IMG/VR virus record: IMGVR_UViG_3300042922_000757
Coordinates: 1 to 38,290 of that record
Strand: one strand, 5' to 3'
DNA length: 38,290 nt
DNA from: a virus
Program-made: the position numbers and the translations under genes
Part shown: piece after piece, positions 21,345 to 29,557 of the stretch
How the letters are laid out: the number at the start of each line of letters is the position of its first letter
Numbering within the stretch: the stretch's first letter is position 1
The notes under the pieces: model-generated
Told to the model about the DNA's origin: nothing
What the model saw: the letters and a program-made list of their open reading frames with translations, nothing else
Database searches by the model: none

Positions 21345-21381
21345 CTTTAGTTTTGCTCAACACCTGAAGAGCGGCAACCCC

Positions 21382-21927
21382 ATGACCCTCACCGCCAAGC
21401 AAGAGCGCTTCGTTGCCGAATACCTGATCGACCTGAACGCGACCCAAGCAGCGATCAGGGCAGGGTACTCGGCGAAAACGGCGAACAGGATCGGGCCGGA
21501 GCTGCTGACGAAGCAGGCTGTAGCCGCGGCGGTAGCTGAGCGGCAAATCGTCATCGCCTCCAAGCTCGACGTCACCCAGGAACGCATCGTTGCCGAGTTG
21601 GCGAAGATCGGGTTTGCGAACATGCTGGACTTCATCCAGGTGCAGGATGGCGGCGACGCCTACGTCGACCTGTCTAACGTCACTCGCGACCAGGCCGCTG
21701 CCATTGCGGAGGTCACGGTGGAGGACTTCATGGATGGCCGCGGTGAGGATGCTCGCGATGTCCGAAGGGTGAAGCTCAAGCTCAGTGACAAGCAAGGAGC
21801 ACTTGAGAAACTGGCCCGCCATCTGGGCATGTTTAAGGACCGCGTCGAACACACCGGGAAGGATGGGAAGGATCTGCCACCTCCGCAGGTGACGATCTTC
21901 CAATTACCCGACAATGGCAGGAGCTGA
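21382..21927 (+). CDS. terS: Terminase small subunit
   Basis: Protein of 181 residues. MTLTAKQERFVAEYLIDLNA, then TQAAIRAGYSAKTANRIGPELL, is the diagnostic N-terminal HTH of the terminase_2 family. A central oligomerisation helix region (ERIVAELAKIGFANMLDF) follows, with a C-terminal tail. It recognises phage DNA for packaging and hands it to the large subunit, whose gene overlaps by 14 bases. It is the first gene of the late block. Confidence 0.92.
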   Translation: MTLTAKQERFVAEYLIDLNATQAAIRAGYSAKTANRIGPELLTKQAVAAAVAERQIVIASKLDVTQERIVAELAKIGFANMLDFIQVQDGGDAYVDLSNVTRDQAAAIAEVTVEDFMDGRGEDARDVRRVKLKLSDKQGALEKLARHLGMFKDRVEHTGKDGKDLPPPQVTIFQLPDNGRS

Positions 21928-23317
21928 GGCCGGGCAGGAGGCCCCAGCAATCATTCGCCCCCAGCCGGGACCTCAGACCGCATTCCTTGCCTCCCCGGCG
22001 GACATCGCGATCTATGGCGGCTCAGCTGGTGGCGGCAAGACCTGGGCGCTCCTGATGGAGCCCCTGCGCCATGTGGCAAACCCGCAGTTCGGTGCTGTGT
22101 TCTTCCGGCGCACGCTGGTGCAGGTCCGCAACGAAGGCGGGCTGTGGGACGAGAGCGAGAAGCTCTATCCTAACCTGCAGGCCAAACCCCGCAGCGCCCC
22201 TGACCTGTCCTGGACGTTCCCCTCGGGCGCTTCAGTTAGCTTCGCCCACCTCGAGCACGAAAAGAGCGCCAGCAACTGGCAGGGCTCGCAGATCCCGCTC
22301 CTCTGCTTTGATGAGCTGACGCATTTCACGGCCAAGCAGTTCTGGTATCTGCTCAGCCGCAACCGCTCGATGTCGGGAGTCCGCCCATATGTGCGGGCGA
22401 CCTGCAATCCGGATGCCGATAGCTGGGTGGCCCAGTTCATCTCCTGGTGGATTGACCAGCAGACCGGCCTTGCCATTCCCGCGCGAGCCGGCGTGCTTCG
22501 CTGGTTTGTCCGCTTAGGTGATGCGATCATTTGGGCCGACAGCCCCGCAGAACTGGCGCAATACACCGACCCGACAACCGGTAACCCGATCCCGCCCAAG
22601 TCGGTCACGTTCATTCCGGCCAAGCTCACGGACAACGCTGCCCTCATGGCGGCGGACCCCGGGTATATGGCCAACCTGATGGCGCTGCCCACTGTAGAGC
22701 GGGAACGCCTGCTTGGTGGCAACTGGAAGATCCGGCCGGCGGCCGGGCTCTACTTCCAGAGAGCTTGGTGTCAGATCGTTGATGCCGTGCCTCATGATGT
22801 TCGATGGATGCGGGGCTGGGACCTCGCTTCGACACCCAAAACCGAGGGCAACGACCCCGACTGGACGGCAGGAACGATGATCGGGAAGACGCCTGACGGC
22901 CGCTACTTCGTTGGCGACCATCGGCGCGACCGGCAGTCTCCGGCCGGTGTTGAGCGAATGATCAAGAATACGGCGGAAGGCGATGGCCGATCGGTCGCAA
23001 TATCGCTGCCTCAGGACCCTGGGCAGGCCGGAAAGAGCCAGATCGCCACGCTCACAAAAATGCTGGCCGGGTTTAGTGTCCGATCAACCCCGGAGTCTGG
23101 GGACAAAATCACTCGGTTCGGAGGGTTCTCCGCGCAAGCTGAGGCGGGCAACGTGTTCGTTTTGCGGGGTCGCTGGAACGAGGATTGGTTCACGGCCCTT
23201 GAAGGCTTTCCCGAAGTCTCTCATGACGACGACGCAGACAGCACCAGTCGCGCCTTCAACGCACTGATCTCTACTCCGGCGCAGACCACTTCAACGACCG
23301 TGACGGGTTTGTACTAG
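21914..23317 (+). CDS. terL: Terminase large subunit
   Basis: Protein of 467 residues. The ATPase domain has Walker A GGSAGGGKT (35-43) and Walker B LLCFDE (129-134). The nuclease domain starts at GWDLAST (about residue 302) and has acidic residues in HDDDADSTSRAFNAL near the C terminus. It powers DNA translocation into the procapsid and cuts the concatemer. It overlaps terS and is followed by a 42-base gap before a convergent membrane-protein gene. Confidence 0.95.
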   Translation: MAGAEAGQEAPAIIRPQPGPQTAFLASPADIAIYGGSAGGGKTWALLMEPLRHVANPQFGAVFFRRTLVQVRNEGGLWDESEKLYPNLQAKPRSAPDLSWTFPSGASVSFAHLEHEKSASNWQGSQIPLLCFDELTHFTAKQFWYLLSRNRSMSGVRPYVRATCNPDADSWVAQFISWWIDQQTGLAIPARAGVLRWFVRLGDAIIWADSPAELAQYTDPTTGNPIPPKSVTFIPAKLTDNAALMAADPGYMANLMALPTVERERLLGGNWKIRPAAGLYFQRAWCQIVDAVPHDVRWMRGWDLASTPKTEGNDPDWTAGTMIGKTPDGRYFVGDHRRDRQSPAGVERMIKNTAEGDGRSVAISLPQDPGQAGKSQIATLTKMLAGFSVRSTPESGDKITRFGGFSAQAEAGNVFVLRGRWNEDWFTALEGFPEVSHDDDADSTSRAFNALISTPAQTTSTTVTGLY

Positions 23318-23359
23318 CGATTGTTGGCCGGGCGCCTCGCGACATCCGGCCCGTTTGTT

Positions 23360-23620
23360 CTACAGCTGCCTACCCGAAACGGCTCTGCCAATGGCGATCA
23401 CAATGCAGGCGCCGATGAAACCAGCAACCAGGTAGCCAATCCACCCGCCGAACGACACGCCGAGGAACCCGAGCAGAATGCTCGCTACGATGGCACCGAC
23501 AATGCCGAGGATGATGTTCATGAGCACGCCGTTGTCGGTTTTCATGACCTTACCGGCGAGCCAACCGGCGATGCCGCCGATGATGATTGCTCCAATTATG
23601 CCTACGCCGTCAAAACCCAT
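23360..23620 (-). CDS. GlsB/YeaQ/YmgE-like membrane protein
   Basis: Protein of 86 residues with three glycine-rich membrane helices: GIIGAIIIGGIAGWLAGKVM (about 6-25), NIILGIVGAIVASILLGFLG (about 35-54) and GYLVAGFIGACIVIAIGRAV (about 61-80). This is the transglycosylase-associated or GlsB/YeaQ family of small inner-membrane proteins, often stress-linked in bacteria. AGGAGG lies 6 bases before the ATG at 23620. It sits in reverse between terL and the portal gene, so it is a host-type cargo gene in the phage. Its role for the lysogen is unknown. Confidence 0.88.
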   Translation of the reverse strand: MGFDGVGIIGAIIIGGIAGWLAGKVMKTDNGVLMNIILGIVGAIVASILLGFLGVSFGGWIGYLVAGFIGACIVIAIGRAVSGRQL

Positions 23621-23712
23621 GGTTTCCTCCTGATGGTGGGAATCGTCGCGCAATGAGCGTGGCACACAATGGTCATCCGGCCAAACAGACCGCAGCAGAG
23701 AATGGACCGAAC

Positions 23713-25098
23713 ATGTCTGACGCGGTCGACACAAAGCACCCTGAGTACATCGGCCGGGCCGATCTCTGGCAGCTAATGCGCGACACCAGTGGTGGTGAAG
23801 GCGACGTGAAAGCCGCCGGCGAGGAATATCTGCCGCAGCCGAGCGGGTTCAAGGCGCAGCCCGATGGGGGCAGGGCGCTCTATGCCGCGTACCAGAAGCG
23901 AGCTCAGTTTCCCGAGATCGTGCATCCCACGATCCACGGCATGGTGGGTGTGATCCACCGCACCGAGGCCCAGATTGAAATGCCAGCGGCAATGGAGCCG
24001 CTGTGGGAGAAGGCGACGAAGGATGGGCTGCCGCTTGAGGCGCTGCATCGCCGCATCACTGCTGAATTGCTCACCACAGGGCGTTATTCGCTGCTGGCCG
24101 ATGCCGCGACCGAAGGGTCGGACCTTCCATGGCTGGCTGGCTATAGCGCCGAGGCACTAGTCAACTGGAGCGTTGACCGCTCCATGTTCGTGCTCGATGA
24201 AAGCGGGCTCAAGCGCGAGGGCTTCCGGTGGGAGCAACAGCAGCGCTATCGCGTGCTTGAGCTCAAGGAGGGCCGGTACACGGTCCAGACTTACACTGGC
24301 GCTCAACGGACGCCGAGCGATGCTCTGGAGCCAACAGGCCGCGGCAATGTTCGGCTGCCCGCTATCCCTTTGGTGGTGATCGGCGCGCGTGATCTTTCGT
24401 TGCCACCCGAACTGCCTCCGCTGATGGGCGTGGCAAGGGCTGCAATCGCTCTGTACCAGCTCAGTGCCGATTACCGCTGGCAGCTGTTCATGACGGGGCA
24501 GGAAACACTAGTCGTGATCAATGGCGATGCTCCAACAGCGGTCGGGGCCGGGGCCGTTATCACGATCAAGCAGGGAGACCAGCAGGGTACGCCTGATGTG
24601 AAGTATGTCGGCCCAGCCGGCACCGGAATTGCGGCTCACCGGGTCGCTATGCAGGACGAGCGAGCCAATGCGGCTCAAGCCGGCGCCAGGCTGTTCAACA
24701 GCAGCGAGTACAAGACGGCCGAGAGTGGGGACGCGCTGCGCATCCGGTTTGCTGCGGAAACAGCCACGTTGACCAGCATCGCTCAGTCCAGTGCTCAGGG
24801 CCTAGAAAAGGCGCTGCGGCACATAGCGGTCATGATCGGGCACAACCCCGAAGAGGTGACGGTCAAGCCGAACCTGAGCTTTGTGGACTCGTCGTTGACA
24901 CCGCAGGAGGCGGCTCAGCTCGTATCGCTTTGGCAGAGCGGCGCGCTGTCGAAGCAGACGGTCTATGAGAACCTGCAGCGCGGCGAGATCGCTAGTGCCG
25001 AGCGGTCATTCGACGAAGAGCAGGCGCTGATCGAGGCTGAAGGCGCAGGGCTCGGCAACCCGTCCCTGACGGGCAACGACAATGCAGACCACGAATGA
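23713..25098 (+). CDS. Phage portal protein, DUF4055
   Basis: Protein of 461 residues. MSDAVDTKHPEYIGRADLWQ, then VKAAGEEYLPQPSG, is the typical opening of DUF4055 portal-like proteins. Later blocks include GLPLEALHRRITAELLTTGR and ALRIRFAAETATLTSIAQS. Twelve copies should form the portal ring at the capsid vertex. The start at 23713 fits the family; an in-frame ATG at 23653 would add 20 residues. It overlaps the next gene by 17 bases. Confidence 0.87.
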   Translation: MSDAVDTKHPEYIGRADLWQLMRDTSGGEGDVKAAGEEYLPQPSGFKAQPDGGRALYAAYQKRAQFPEIVHPTIHGMVGVIHRTEAQIEMPAAMEPLWEKATKDGLPLEALHRRITAELLTTGRYSLLADAATEGSDLPWLAGYSAEALVNWSVDRSMFVLDESGLKREGFRWEQQQRYRVLELKEGRYTVQTYTGAQRTPSDALEPTGRGNVRLPAIPLVVIGARDLSLPPELPPLMGVARAAIALYQLSADYRWQLFMTGQETLVVINGDAPTAVGAGAVITIKQGDQQGTPDVKYVGPAGTGIAAHRVAMQDERANAAQAGARLFNSSEYKTAESGDALRIRFAAETATLTSIAQSSAQGLEKALRHIAVMIGHNPEEVTVKPNLSFVDSSLTPQEAAQLVSLWQSGALSKQTVYENLQRGEIASAERSFDEEQALIEAEGAGLGNPSLTGNDNADHE

Positions 25099-26155
25099 CG
25101 CAATCCGTGACCTGGAGCTTCGGCACCAGGTGCAGGTGCAGCGGCTGGCTTCCGGTATTCTCGCCAAGCTGCTTCCGCTGCTGGACCGCGCCGATGAGGA
25201 GATCGTTTCAAAGCTCATCGTTCGGGGCGCGACGCTGGAGGGTTCGTTCACCTCGGTGCGCCTAGGGAAGCTGCTCGATGCTATCCGCAAGATCAACCAT
25301 GACGCCCATGTCTCGGTCGGTAAGGAGTTGAGAAAAGAGCTAGTTGAGATCGCGGGTTACGAGGCTGAGTTCCAGCGTCGGCTTATCAGCTCGGTGCTGC
25401 CGATCGCGTGGGACTTCGTCTCGCCAACAGTGGAGATGCTGAAGGCGGCGGTTACGGCCAGGCCGTTTCAGGGCCGGTTGCTCAAGGAGTGGGTTGCCGA
25501 ACTGGACGAAGCCAAGGCCCGGCGCCTGCGGGATGCAATTCGCCTCGGCGTGGTGCAGGGTGATACGGTGGATCAGATTGTCCGCCGTGTCCGCGGCACA
25601 AAGGCGCTGCGGTACACGGACGGTATCATGAACATCGGTCGGCGTGGCGCGGAGGCTATGGTGCGCACCGCTGTGGCGCACACCACGACGGCAGCGCGGG
25701 ACGAGCTCTATAAGGCTAACTCCGACCTCATCGCTTCTGAGCAATGGGTATCGACCTTGGACACGCGCACATGCCCTCAGTGCATGGGCTTGGACGGGCA
25801 GAAGTTCGAGCTGGGCAAGGGCACACAGACGCCGGCGCATATCGGCTGCCGGTGCGTTCGGGTGCCGGTGACCAAAAGCTGGAAAGAGCTCGGCTTTGAC
25901 ATCGATGATCTGCCGCCCGCAACACGCGCAAGCGTAAATGGACAGGTTAGCGCCACGGAGACCTATGGCTCATGGCTCAAGAAGCAGCCTTCTGGGGTGC
26001 AGGATGAGGCCCTCGGCACTACCCGAGCGGCTCTGTTCCGTAAGGGCGGCTTGCCTGTTGACCGCTTCACCAACCGGGTTGGCGATGAACTAACGCTGGA
26101 CCAGTTGCGGCGTCTGGAAGATCAAGCTTTCGCAAAAGCTGGTCTAGCAGCATAG
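25082..26155 (+). CDS. SPP1 gp7 / MuF-type head morphogenesis protein
   Basis: Protein of 357 residues. The diagnostic region is about residues 180-265: AEAMVRTAVAHTTTAARDEL, then EQWVSTLDTRTCPQCMGLDG and PAHIGCRCVRVPV. The cysteine and histidine residues there are conserved in the MuF domain. Such minor head proteins bind the portal and may enter the host with DNA. It overlaps the portal gene. The C-terminal part (FRKGGLPVDRFTNRVGDELT) resembles the end of other family members. Confidence 0.88.
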   Translation: MQTTNDAIRDLELRHQVQVQRLASGILAKLLPLLDRADEEIVSKLIVRGATLEGSFTSVRLGKLLDAIRKINHDAHVSVGKELRKELVEIAGYEAEFQRRLISSVLPIAWDFVSPTVEMLKAAVTARPFQGRLLKEWVAELDEAKARRLRDAIRLGVVQGDTVDQIVRRVRGTKALRYTDGIMNIGRRGAEAMVRTAVAHTTTAARDELYKANSDLIASEQWVSTLDTRTCPQCMGLDGQKFELGKGTQTPAHIGCRCVRVPVTKSWKELGFDIDDLPPATRASVNGQVSATETYGSWLKKQPSGVQDEALGTTRAALFRKGGLPVDRFTNRVGDELTLDQLRRLEDQAFAKAGLAA

Positions 26156-26162
26156 TGGGGGA

Positions 26163-26441
26163 ATGAAAGACGACTTCCGCGACCGCTCCCATCTCGCCGT
26201 TGTTGATGGCGCTGTGCCCGACGATGCTCCGAAAAGGAGCTATCGCCGGACGGCGCTTGATCAAGCTGAGCAGGTGGTTTGCTGGCAATGCGAGCTCGAC
26301 ACCGGAGTGGCTACCAGTGCCGTGGTCGAGGTGACGGTAGCGCCGAGGCGATCACCGTCCGGGAAGAAGGTCGGCGGGACCAAGCAGTGGGTTTGCGCTC
26401 ATTGCTTGGCCCGGGGCAGAGTTACGAGGTTGATTGGGTAG
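26163..26441 (+). CDS. Zinc-ribbon hypothetical protein
   Basis: Protein of 92 residues. CWQCE and CAHCL form a four-cysteine zinc site spanning about 40 residues, joined by a basic turn (APRRSPSGKKVGG). The N-terminal 35 residues are charged and probably disordered. It follows the MuF gene after 7 bases and is probably co-transcribed with the head genes. Function unknown. Confidence 0.65.
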   Translation: MKDDFRDRSHLAVVDGAVPDDAPKRSYRRTALDQAEQVVCWQCELDTGVATSAVVEVTVAPRRSPSGKKVGGTKQWVCAHCLARGRVTRLIG

Positions 26442-26442
26442 C

Positions 26443-27060
26443 ATGGACTTCGCTGCATTCGGCTTGCCCTGGGAAGTGCTCCTGACTTTGGCAGTGGGGT
26501 ACGCCGGGTACTTCGTAGCGAACGTCGGTGTGCGCGCTCATCACAAGTCGATCGACGTTACCTTTTCGACCATCGTCTATGGGTTTTTCGGGACAGCCGC
26601 GTATCTTGCTGTTCTAGCTGCCGGTTTACAGATGTGGGTGGCGGTGCCTGCCGGCTTCGTCGTGTCGATGGTGGCTGGCGGCTTATGGTCAGCCGTACTG
26701 AGGGATAGATTTGCTGATGCGCTTCGGCATCTGAACGTTTCTCAGAATGACGATTTGCCCTCGGCGCTAGCAAACTTGATGGCCGACAAAAAAGGTCACG
26801 CTACCCAGCTATCTGTTCGTCTGACGACAGGCGTTTGGCTGATGTGCAATGACCTTGCTCGGTTCCAAAGCGCACCTTGCGGACCCTGTGTTTTGGGCCC
26901 AAGTGGCGACGTCCTAATGTACGTTACGCATCATCGAGATGCCGATGGCGACTACGAGGAATGCGAAGTAGATGTCCCTAATTGGGGGATGGAGCTCACC
27001 TACATCCCAGCCAATCAGGTCTCTCGGATCGATCTGCGGAAGAGAGCTATTTCTTCTTAG
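26443..27060 (+). CDS. Membrane protein of unknown function
   Basis: Protein of 205 residues. Three membrane helices lie near residues 9-28, 42-62 and 66-88 (WEVLLTLAVGYAGYFVANVG; FSTIVYGFFGTAAYLAVLAA; AVPAGFVVSMVAGGLWSAVL). A soluble C-terminal domain of about 115 residues follows, with QLSVRLTTGVWLMCNDLARF and an acidic DADGDYEECEVDV. The layout recalls DUF6338-type proteins, but this is not certain. The ATG at 26443 comes 1 base after the previous stop. It opens a cluster of accessory genes inside the head operon. Confidence 0.6.
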   Translation: MDFAAFGLPWEVLLTLAVGYAGYFVANVGVRAHHKSIDVTFSTIVYGFFGTAAYLAVLAAGLQMWVAVPAGFVVSMVAGGLWSAVLRDRFADALRHLNVSQNDDLPSALANLMADKKGHATQLSVRLTTGVWLMCNDLARFQSAPCGPCVLGPSGDVLMYVTHHRDADGDYEECEVDVPNWGMELTYIPANQVSRIDLRKRAISS

Positions 27061-27214
27061 GCATTGGTGGCGTGTTATTGCCGCCCTGGCTGGTCGTCGG
27101 CGTGTGAGAACCCTGCTCCTCGCCGGTGGAAGGGCGATAGCTCTTCTCAACGGTAGGACGGTGGCTGTCCTGTATATTCACTGGCTTCGGTGCGGGCTTA
27201 TCCTTGTCGGTCAT
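27047..27214 (-). CDS. Small disordered protein
   Basis: Protein of 55 residues, MTDKDKPAPKPVNIQDSHRP and ending TTSQGGNNTPPMPKKK. It is low-complexity, rich in Pro, Lys, Thr and Asn, and probably disordered. AGGGATC precedes the ATG at 27214 by about 5 bases. A possible minus-strand promoter, TTGAAC-17-CAGTAT, lies about 40 bases upstream. Short proteins of this kind recur in rhizobial genomes without known function. It overlaps the end of the convergent membrane gene by 14 bases. Confidence 0.55.
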   Translation of the reverse strand: MTDKDKPAPKPVNIQDSHRPTVEKSYRPSTGEEQGSHTPTTSQGGNNTPPMPKKK

Positions 27215-27270
27215 TGTCTGATCCCTGATTGACCTGCGGATACTGGCGCAGATGCCATACTTGTTCAATT

Positions 27271-27300
27271 GCCCGCCCGGCATTTCCGAGGCGGGCTTTT
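27271..27300 (+). terminator. Intrinsic terminator before the Acb2-like gene
   Basis: GCCCGCC (27271-27277) pairs with GGCGGGC (27290-27296) and is followed by TTTT. It should end rightward transcripts coming from the head genes, unless antitermination occurs, just before the gene at 27314. Confidence 0.65.
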
Positions 27301-27313
27301 GATGGAGAAAGTA

Positions 27314-27541
27314 ATGGCCACTGTCGATAGCGCATCCGACGACCGCACCGCCAACAATGCCGTGCGCCACGCCTATCGCATCCTTTCCGATGCCGAGAAG
27401 GCTCAGATGGTCGCGATCAAGGATAAGGGTGCCGAGTTGCTGACCCTGATCGAAGGCCTTGGCGGCAGCCGTGAACTGAGTATCGCCAAGACTAAGACGG
27501 AAGAAGCCGTGATGTGGGCAGTTAAGGCTATTACGGCGTAG
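27314..27541 (+). CDS. Acb2/Tad1-like cyclic-nucleotide sponge candidate
   Basis: Protein of 75 residues. The helical hairpin pattern is YRILSDAEKAQMVAIKDKGA, then ELLTLIEGLGGSRELSIAKT, then KTEEAVMWAVKAITA. It resembles the Acb2/Tad1 hairpin domain (DUF7681), in which a short helix, an Ile-Lys-x-x-Gly helix and an (A/L)xTKxEEAxMWA helix are conserved. Characterised members are phage hexamers that bind cyclic oligonucleotides or gcADPR and block CBASS or Thoeris. GGAG lies 6 bases before the ATG at 27314. The assignment is by remembered pattern; binding here is inference. Confidence 0.62.
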   Translation: MATVDSASDDRTANNAVRHAYRILSDAEKAQMVAIKDKGAELLTLIEGLGGSRELSIAKTKTEEAVMWAVKAITA

Positions 27542-27543
27542 GC

Positions 27544-27780
27544 TTACCCTATCAAGCCACGCTGGTACGCCAGCTCATCGATTTCACGCAGTGCGTTCTC
27601 AGTGGAGTGCCAAAGTTTGTTGTGGCTCTCTAGCAACTTGTCACGAGCTAGAGGATCCTTGGGGAGCGGGTTGTCGGCGAACGTGTCGATGGCCTTTCTG
27701 ACCCTTTGAAGAATGCGCGAGTACGAATCCCGCGCTTCCGCGAGTTCATCGTCGGTCAGTCCAGTCAGGTCCACGGCCAT
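27544..27780 (-). CDS. Small hypothetical helical protein
   Basis: Protein of 78 residues, MAVDLTGLTDDELAEARDSY and onwards. It is acidic and helical, with ILQRVRKAIDTF and LLESHNKLWHSTENALREIDEL, possibly a two- or three-helix bundle. GGAG lies about 7 bases before the ATG. It is convergent with the Acb2-like gene, 2 bases apart. Family unknown. Confidence 0.6.
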   Translation of the reverse strand: MAVDLTGLTDDELAEARDSYSRILQRVRKAIDTFADNPLPKDPLARDKLLESHNKLWHSTENALREIDELAYQRGLIG

Positions 27781-27900
27781 CGGGCTTCTCCACTTTCACG
27801 AAGCCGATCCAATCACCAAGGGGGTCAAAATGCAATTCGCCCCGACGCTGTAAGCGCCGTCTCCGAACAGCCTTTTTACGCTTAGAGAGGCCAAAGCGGC

Positions 27901-28206
27901 TTATTGGTTGATGCGCATGATCCAATTCTGAGCGGCGCCCATCGATGCTCGTTCGTTGGGTACTTCCCGCTCGTCAGCTGGGCGGAAGCGCAACTCAGCG
28001 CTTCCGACTAAAATGCAAAGCAGGTCGCCGTCAATTTCAGCTACCCGGCCTAGCTCAGTTCGGCCGTCTACAGCGAATTCGATGTCATCACCTACTGACA
28101 GCACCACAAATTTTTCATCTGACGCTTCTCTGGGCGTGATCGTGATGCGAGCCCATGGGGATATCCCCCCATGCACTTCAGCGGTCCACTTTGGTGTTTT
28201 AGTCAT
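27901..28206 (-). CDS. Hypothetical beta-rich protein
   Basis: Protein of 101 residues. The strands WARITITPREA, FVVLSVGDDIEFAV, LLCILVGSAELRF suggest a small beta barrel. GGGAAG precedes the ATG. A good -35, TTGACA (28287-28282 on the minus strand), lies upstream, although the -10 is weak. It is probably expressed independently of the late operon. Function unknown. Confidence 0.6.
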   Translation of the reverse strand: MTKTPKWTAEVHGGISPWARITITPREASDEKFVVLSVGDDIEFAVDGRTELGRVAEIDGDLLCILVGSAELRFRPADEREVPNERASMGAAQNWIMRINQ

Positions 28207-28281
28207 GGCTACTTCCCGTCAAACGCTCAGGCAACATCGAAATCTCGAACGAGGCAGCATCGAGACGATGCCCTGCTGAAT

Positions 28282-28287
28282 TGTCAA
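28282..28287 (-). promoter_or_regulatory. -35 box of a minus-strand promoter
   Basis: TTGACA read on the minus strand, 76 bases before the ATG of the 101-residue gene. The -10 expected 17 bases on is only CTCGAT, so the promoter is uncertain. Confidence 0.3.
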
Positions 28288-28326
28288 TGCCCGGCGAGGC
28301 CGTGGCGCAACCTGAAGGGTAGGCCG

Positions 28327-28578
28327 ATGGCTACCGCTAATCCAATCTGGAAACTCACCACGGGCAACCTGCCGAACGGCTGCGCCGCTGCATGGCATGC
28401 CGAAATCGGCGGACGAACCCTTGCCGGCATCTTCCGCCTTATGGCCGGTGACGTCTTCATGCTCTGCTACCAAGTCATGGGCGACCCTAAGGCCACGGTG
28501 GAGCGCTTTTGCACCATCCAAGAGGCGCAGGACCGCGCCAACGTCGTGTTGAGCACCCGGCTCTGCATGCCGCGCTGA
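28327..28578 (+). CDS. Hypothetical small protein
   Basis: Protein of 83 residues, MATANPIWKLTTGNLPNGCA, then AWHAEIGGRTLAGIFRLMAG. It forms several predicted strands and then an EAQDRANVVLSTRL helix. The ATG at 28327 follows GAAGGGTAGG. It has its own terminator right after the stop, so it is the end of a transcript. Function unknown; part of the accessory cluster 26443-28578. Confidence 0.6.
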   Translation: MATANPIWKLTTGNLPNGCAAAWHAEIGGRTLAGIFRLMAGDVFMLCYQVMGDPKATVERFCTIQEAQDRANVVLSTRLCMPR

Positions 28579-28601
28579 CACCGCCCCAAAACCGCATCGC
28601 C

Positions 28602-28625
28602 GCCGCCCGATGAGGCGGCTTTTTT
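28602..28625 (+). terminator. Intrinsic terminator before the scaffold gene
   Basis: GCCGCC (28602-28607), a 6-base loop, GGCGGC (28614-28619), then TTTTTT (28620-28625). This is a strong rho-independent terminator standing 36 bases ahead of the scaffold start. Confidence 0.8.
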
Positions 28626-28661
28626 ATTGCCGGTGAGACCGGCCCAACCGGAGTAATGCCG

Positions 28662-29450
28662 ATGGCATTGAAGACCATTCTCGACAGCCTGGACGACGTG
28701 CCAGACGCCCTGAAGACTGAATACAAAGAGGTCGACGGCAAGTTCGTCCTCGACATCGAAGGGATCGACGCGCACCCCGCCGTCGTGAACCTCAAGACCG
28801 CGCACGAGCGGCAGAAGACCACGAACAAGACACTGCAAGCCGATTTGACCGCAGCTAAGGCGCGGCTCGAAGGCCTTCCCGACGACTTTGACGCTGACGC
28901 CTATGAGGCCCTGCAGGCGCAGGCAGAAGGCAAGGCTCCCGCCAAGACCGATGAGCAGGTTGCCCAGGTGCGCCAGCAGCTCGAGCGCAAGCATCAAGGC
29001 GAGTTGACCAAGAAGGACGAGCGCATCGCCACTCTGGAAGGCGCCGTGACCAAAGCCACGATCGATGACGGCCTGTCCAAAGCCCTCGATGAAGCTGGCG
29101 TTGACCCCGCATTCAAGCCCGGAGCCATGGCTCTGCTCAAGAGCAAGGGCGCGGTGAAGCTGGTCGAGGAAGACGGCACGTTCAAAGCCACCGTAGAAAC
29201 CGATATGGGCCCGATGCCCCTGGCTGGCTATGTCAAGGATTGGTCAGGCTCCGACGAGGGCAAGATCTACGTCAAGAAGCCCACCGGCGGCGATGCTCCG
29301 GGCGGGCAGGGCAACCGCTTCACCGACAACCCGTGGGACACCAGCAACGGCAAGCGTCCCAACCTGACAAAGCAGCAAGAACTCATTGCTTCAAACGACG
29401 CCAAGGCCCGCCAGATGGCGCAGGCCGCCGGCATCACTCCAAACTGGTAG
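28662..29450 (+). CDS. Phage scaffolding protein
   Basis: Protein of 262 residues. Long charged helices fill residues 30-130 (LKTAHERQKTTNKTLQADLT, VRQQLERKHQGELTKKDERI). They are followed by TIDDGLSKALDEAGVDPAFK and a C-terminal NPWDTSNGKRPNLTKQQEL segment, typical of scaffold proteins encoded just before the major capsid gene. It should template procapsid assembly and then leave. The ATG at 28662 was chosen because GGAG is 8 bases upstream, better than the ATG at 28656. Confidence 0.82.
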   Translation: MALKTILDSLDDVPDALKTEYKEVDGKFVLDIEGIDAHPAVVNLKTAHERQKTTNKTLQADLTAAKARLEGLPDDFDADAYEALQAQAEGKAPAKTDEQVAQVRQQLERKHQGELTKKDERIATLEGAVTKATIDDGLSKALDEAGVDPAFKPGAMALLKSKGAVKLVEEDGTFKATVETDMGPMPLAGYVKDWSGSDEGKIYVKKPTGGDAPGGQGNRFTDNPWDTSNGKRPNLTKQQELIASNDAKARQMAQAAGITPNW

Positions 29451-29557
29451 GCGCGCAGCCTCCCTGATCTACCGCGCCGATGGCGCACGCCAGCCGGGCC
29501 CGATGGGATGGCTGAACAATCCTCCCCAACTCCATCCCTCATTGAAGGATTTCCCTC

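Noticed and set aside
23326-23351. Terminator between terL and the GlsB-like gene
   Set aside because: A six-pair GGCCGG/CCGGCC stem with a 14-base loop is present, but no good T run follows on either strand.
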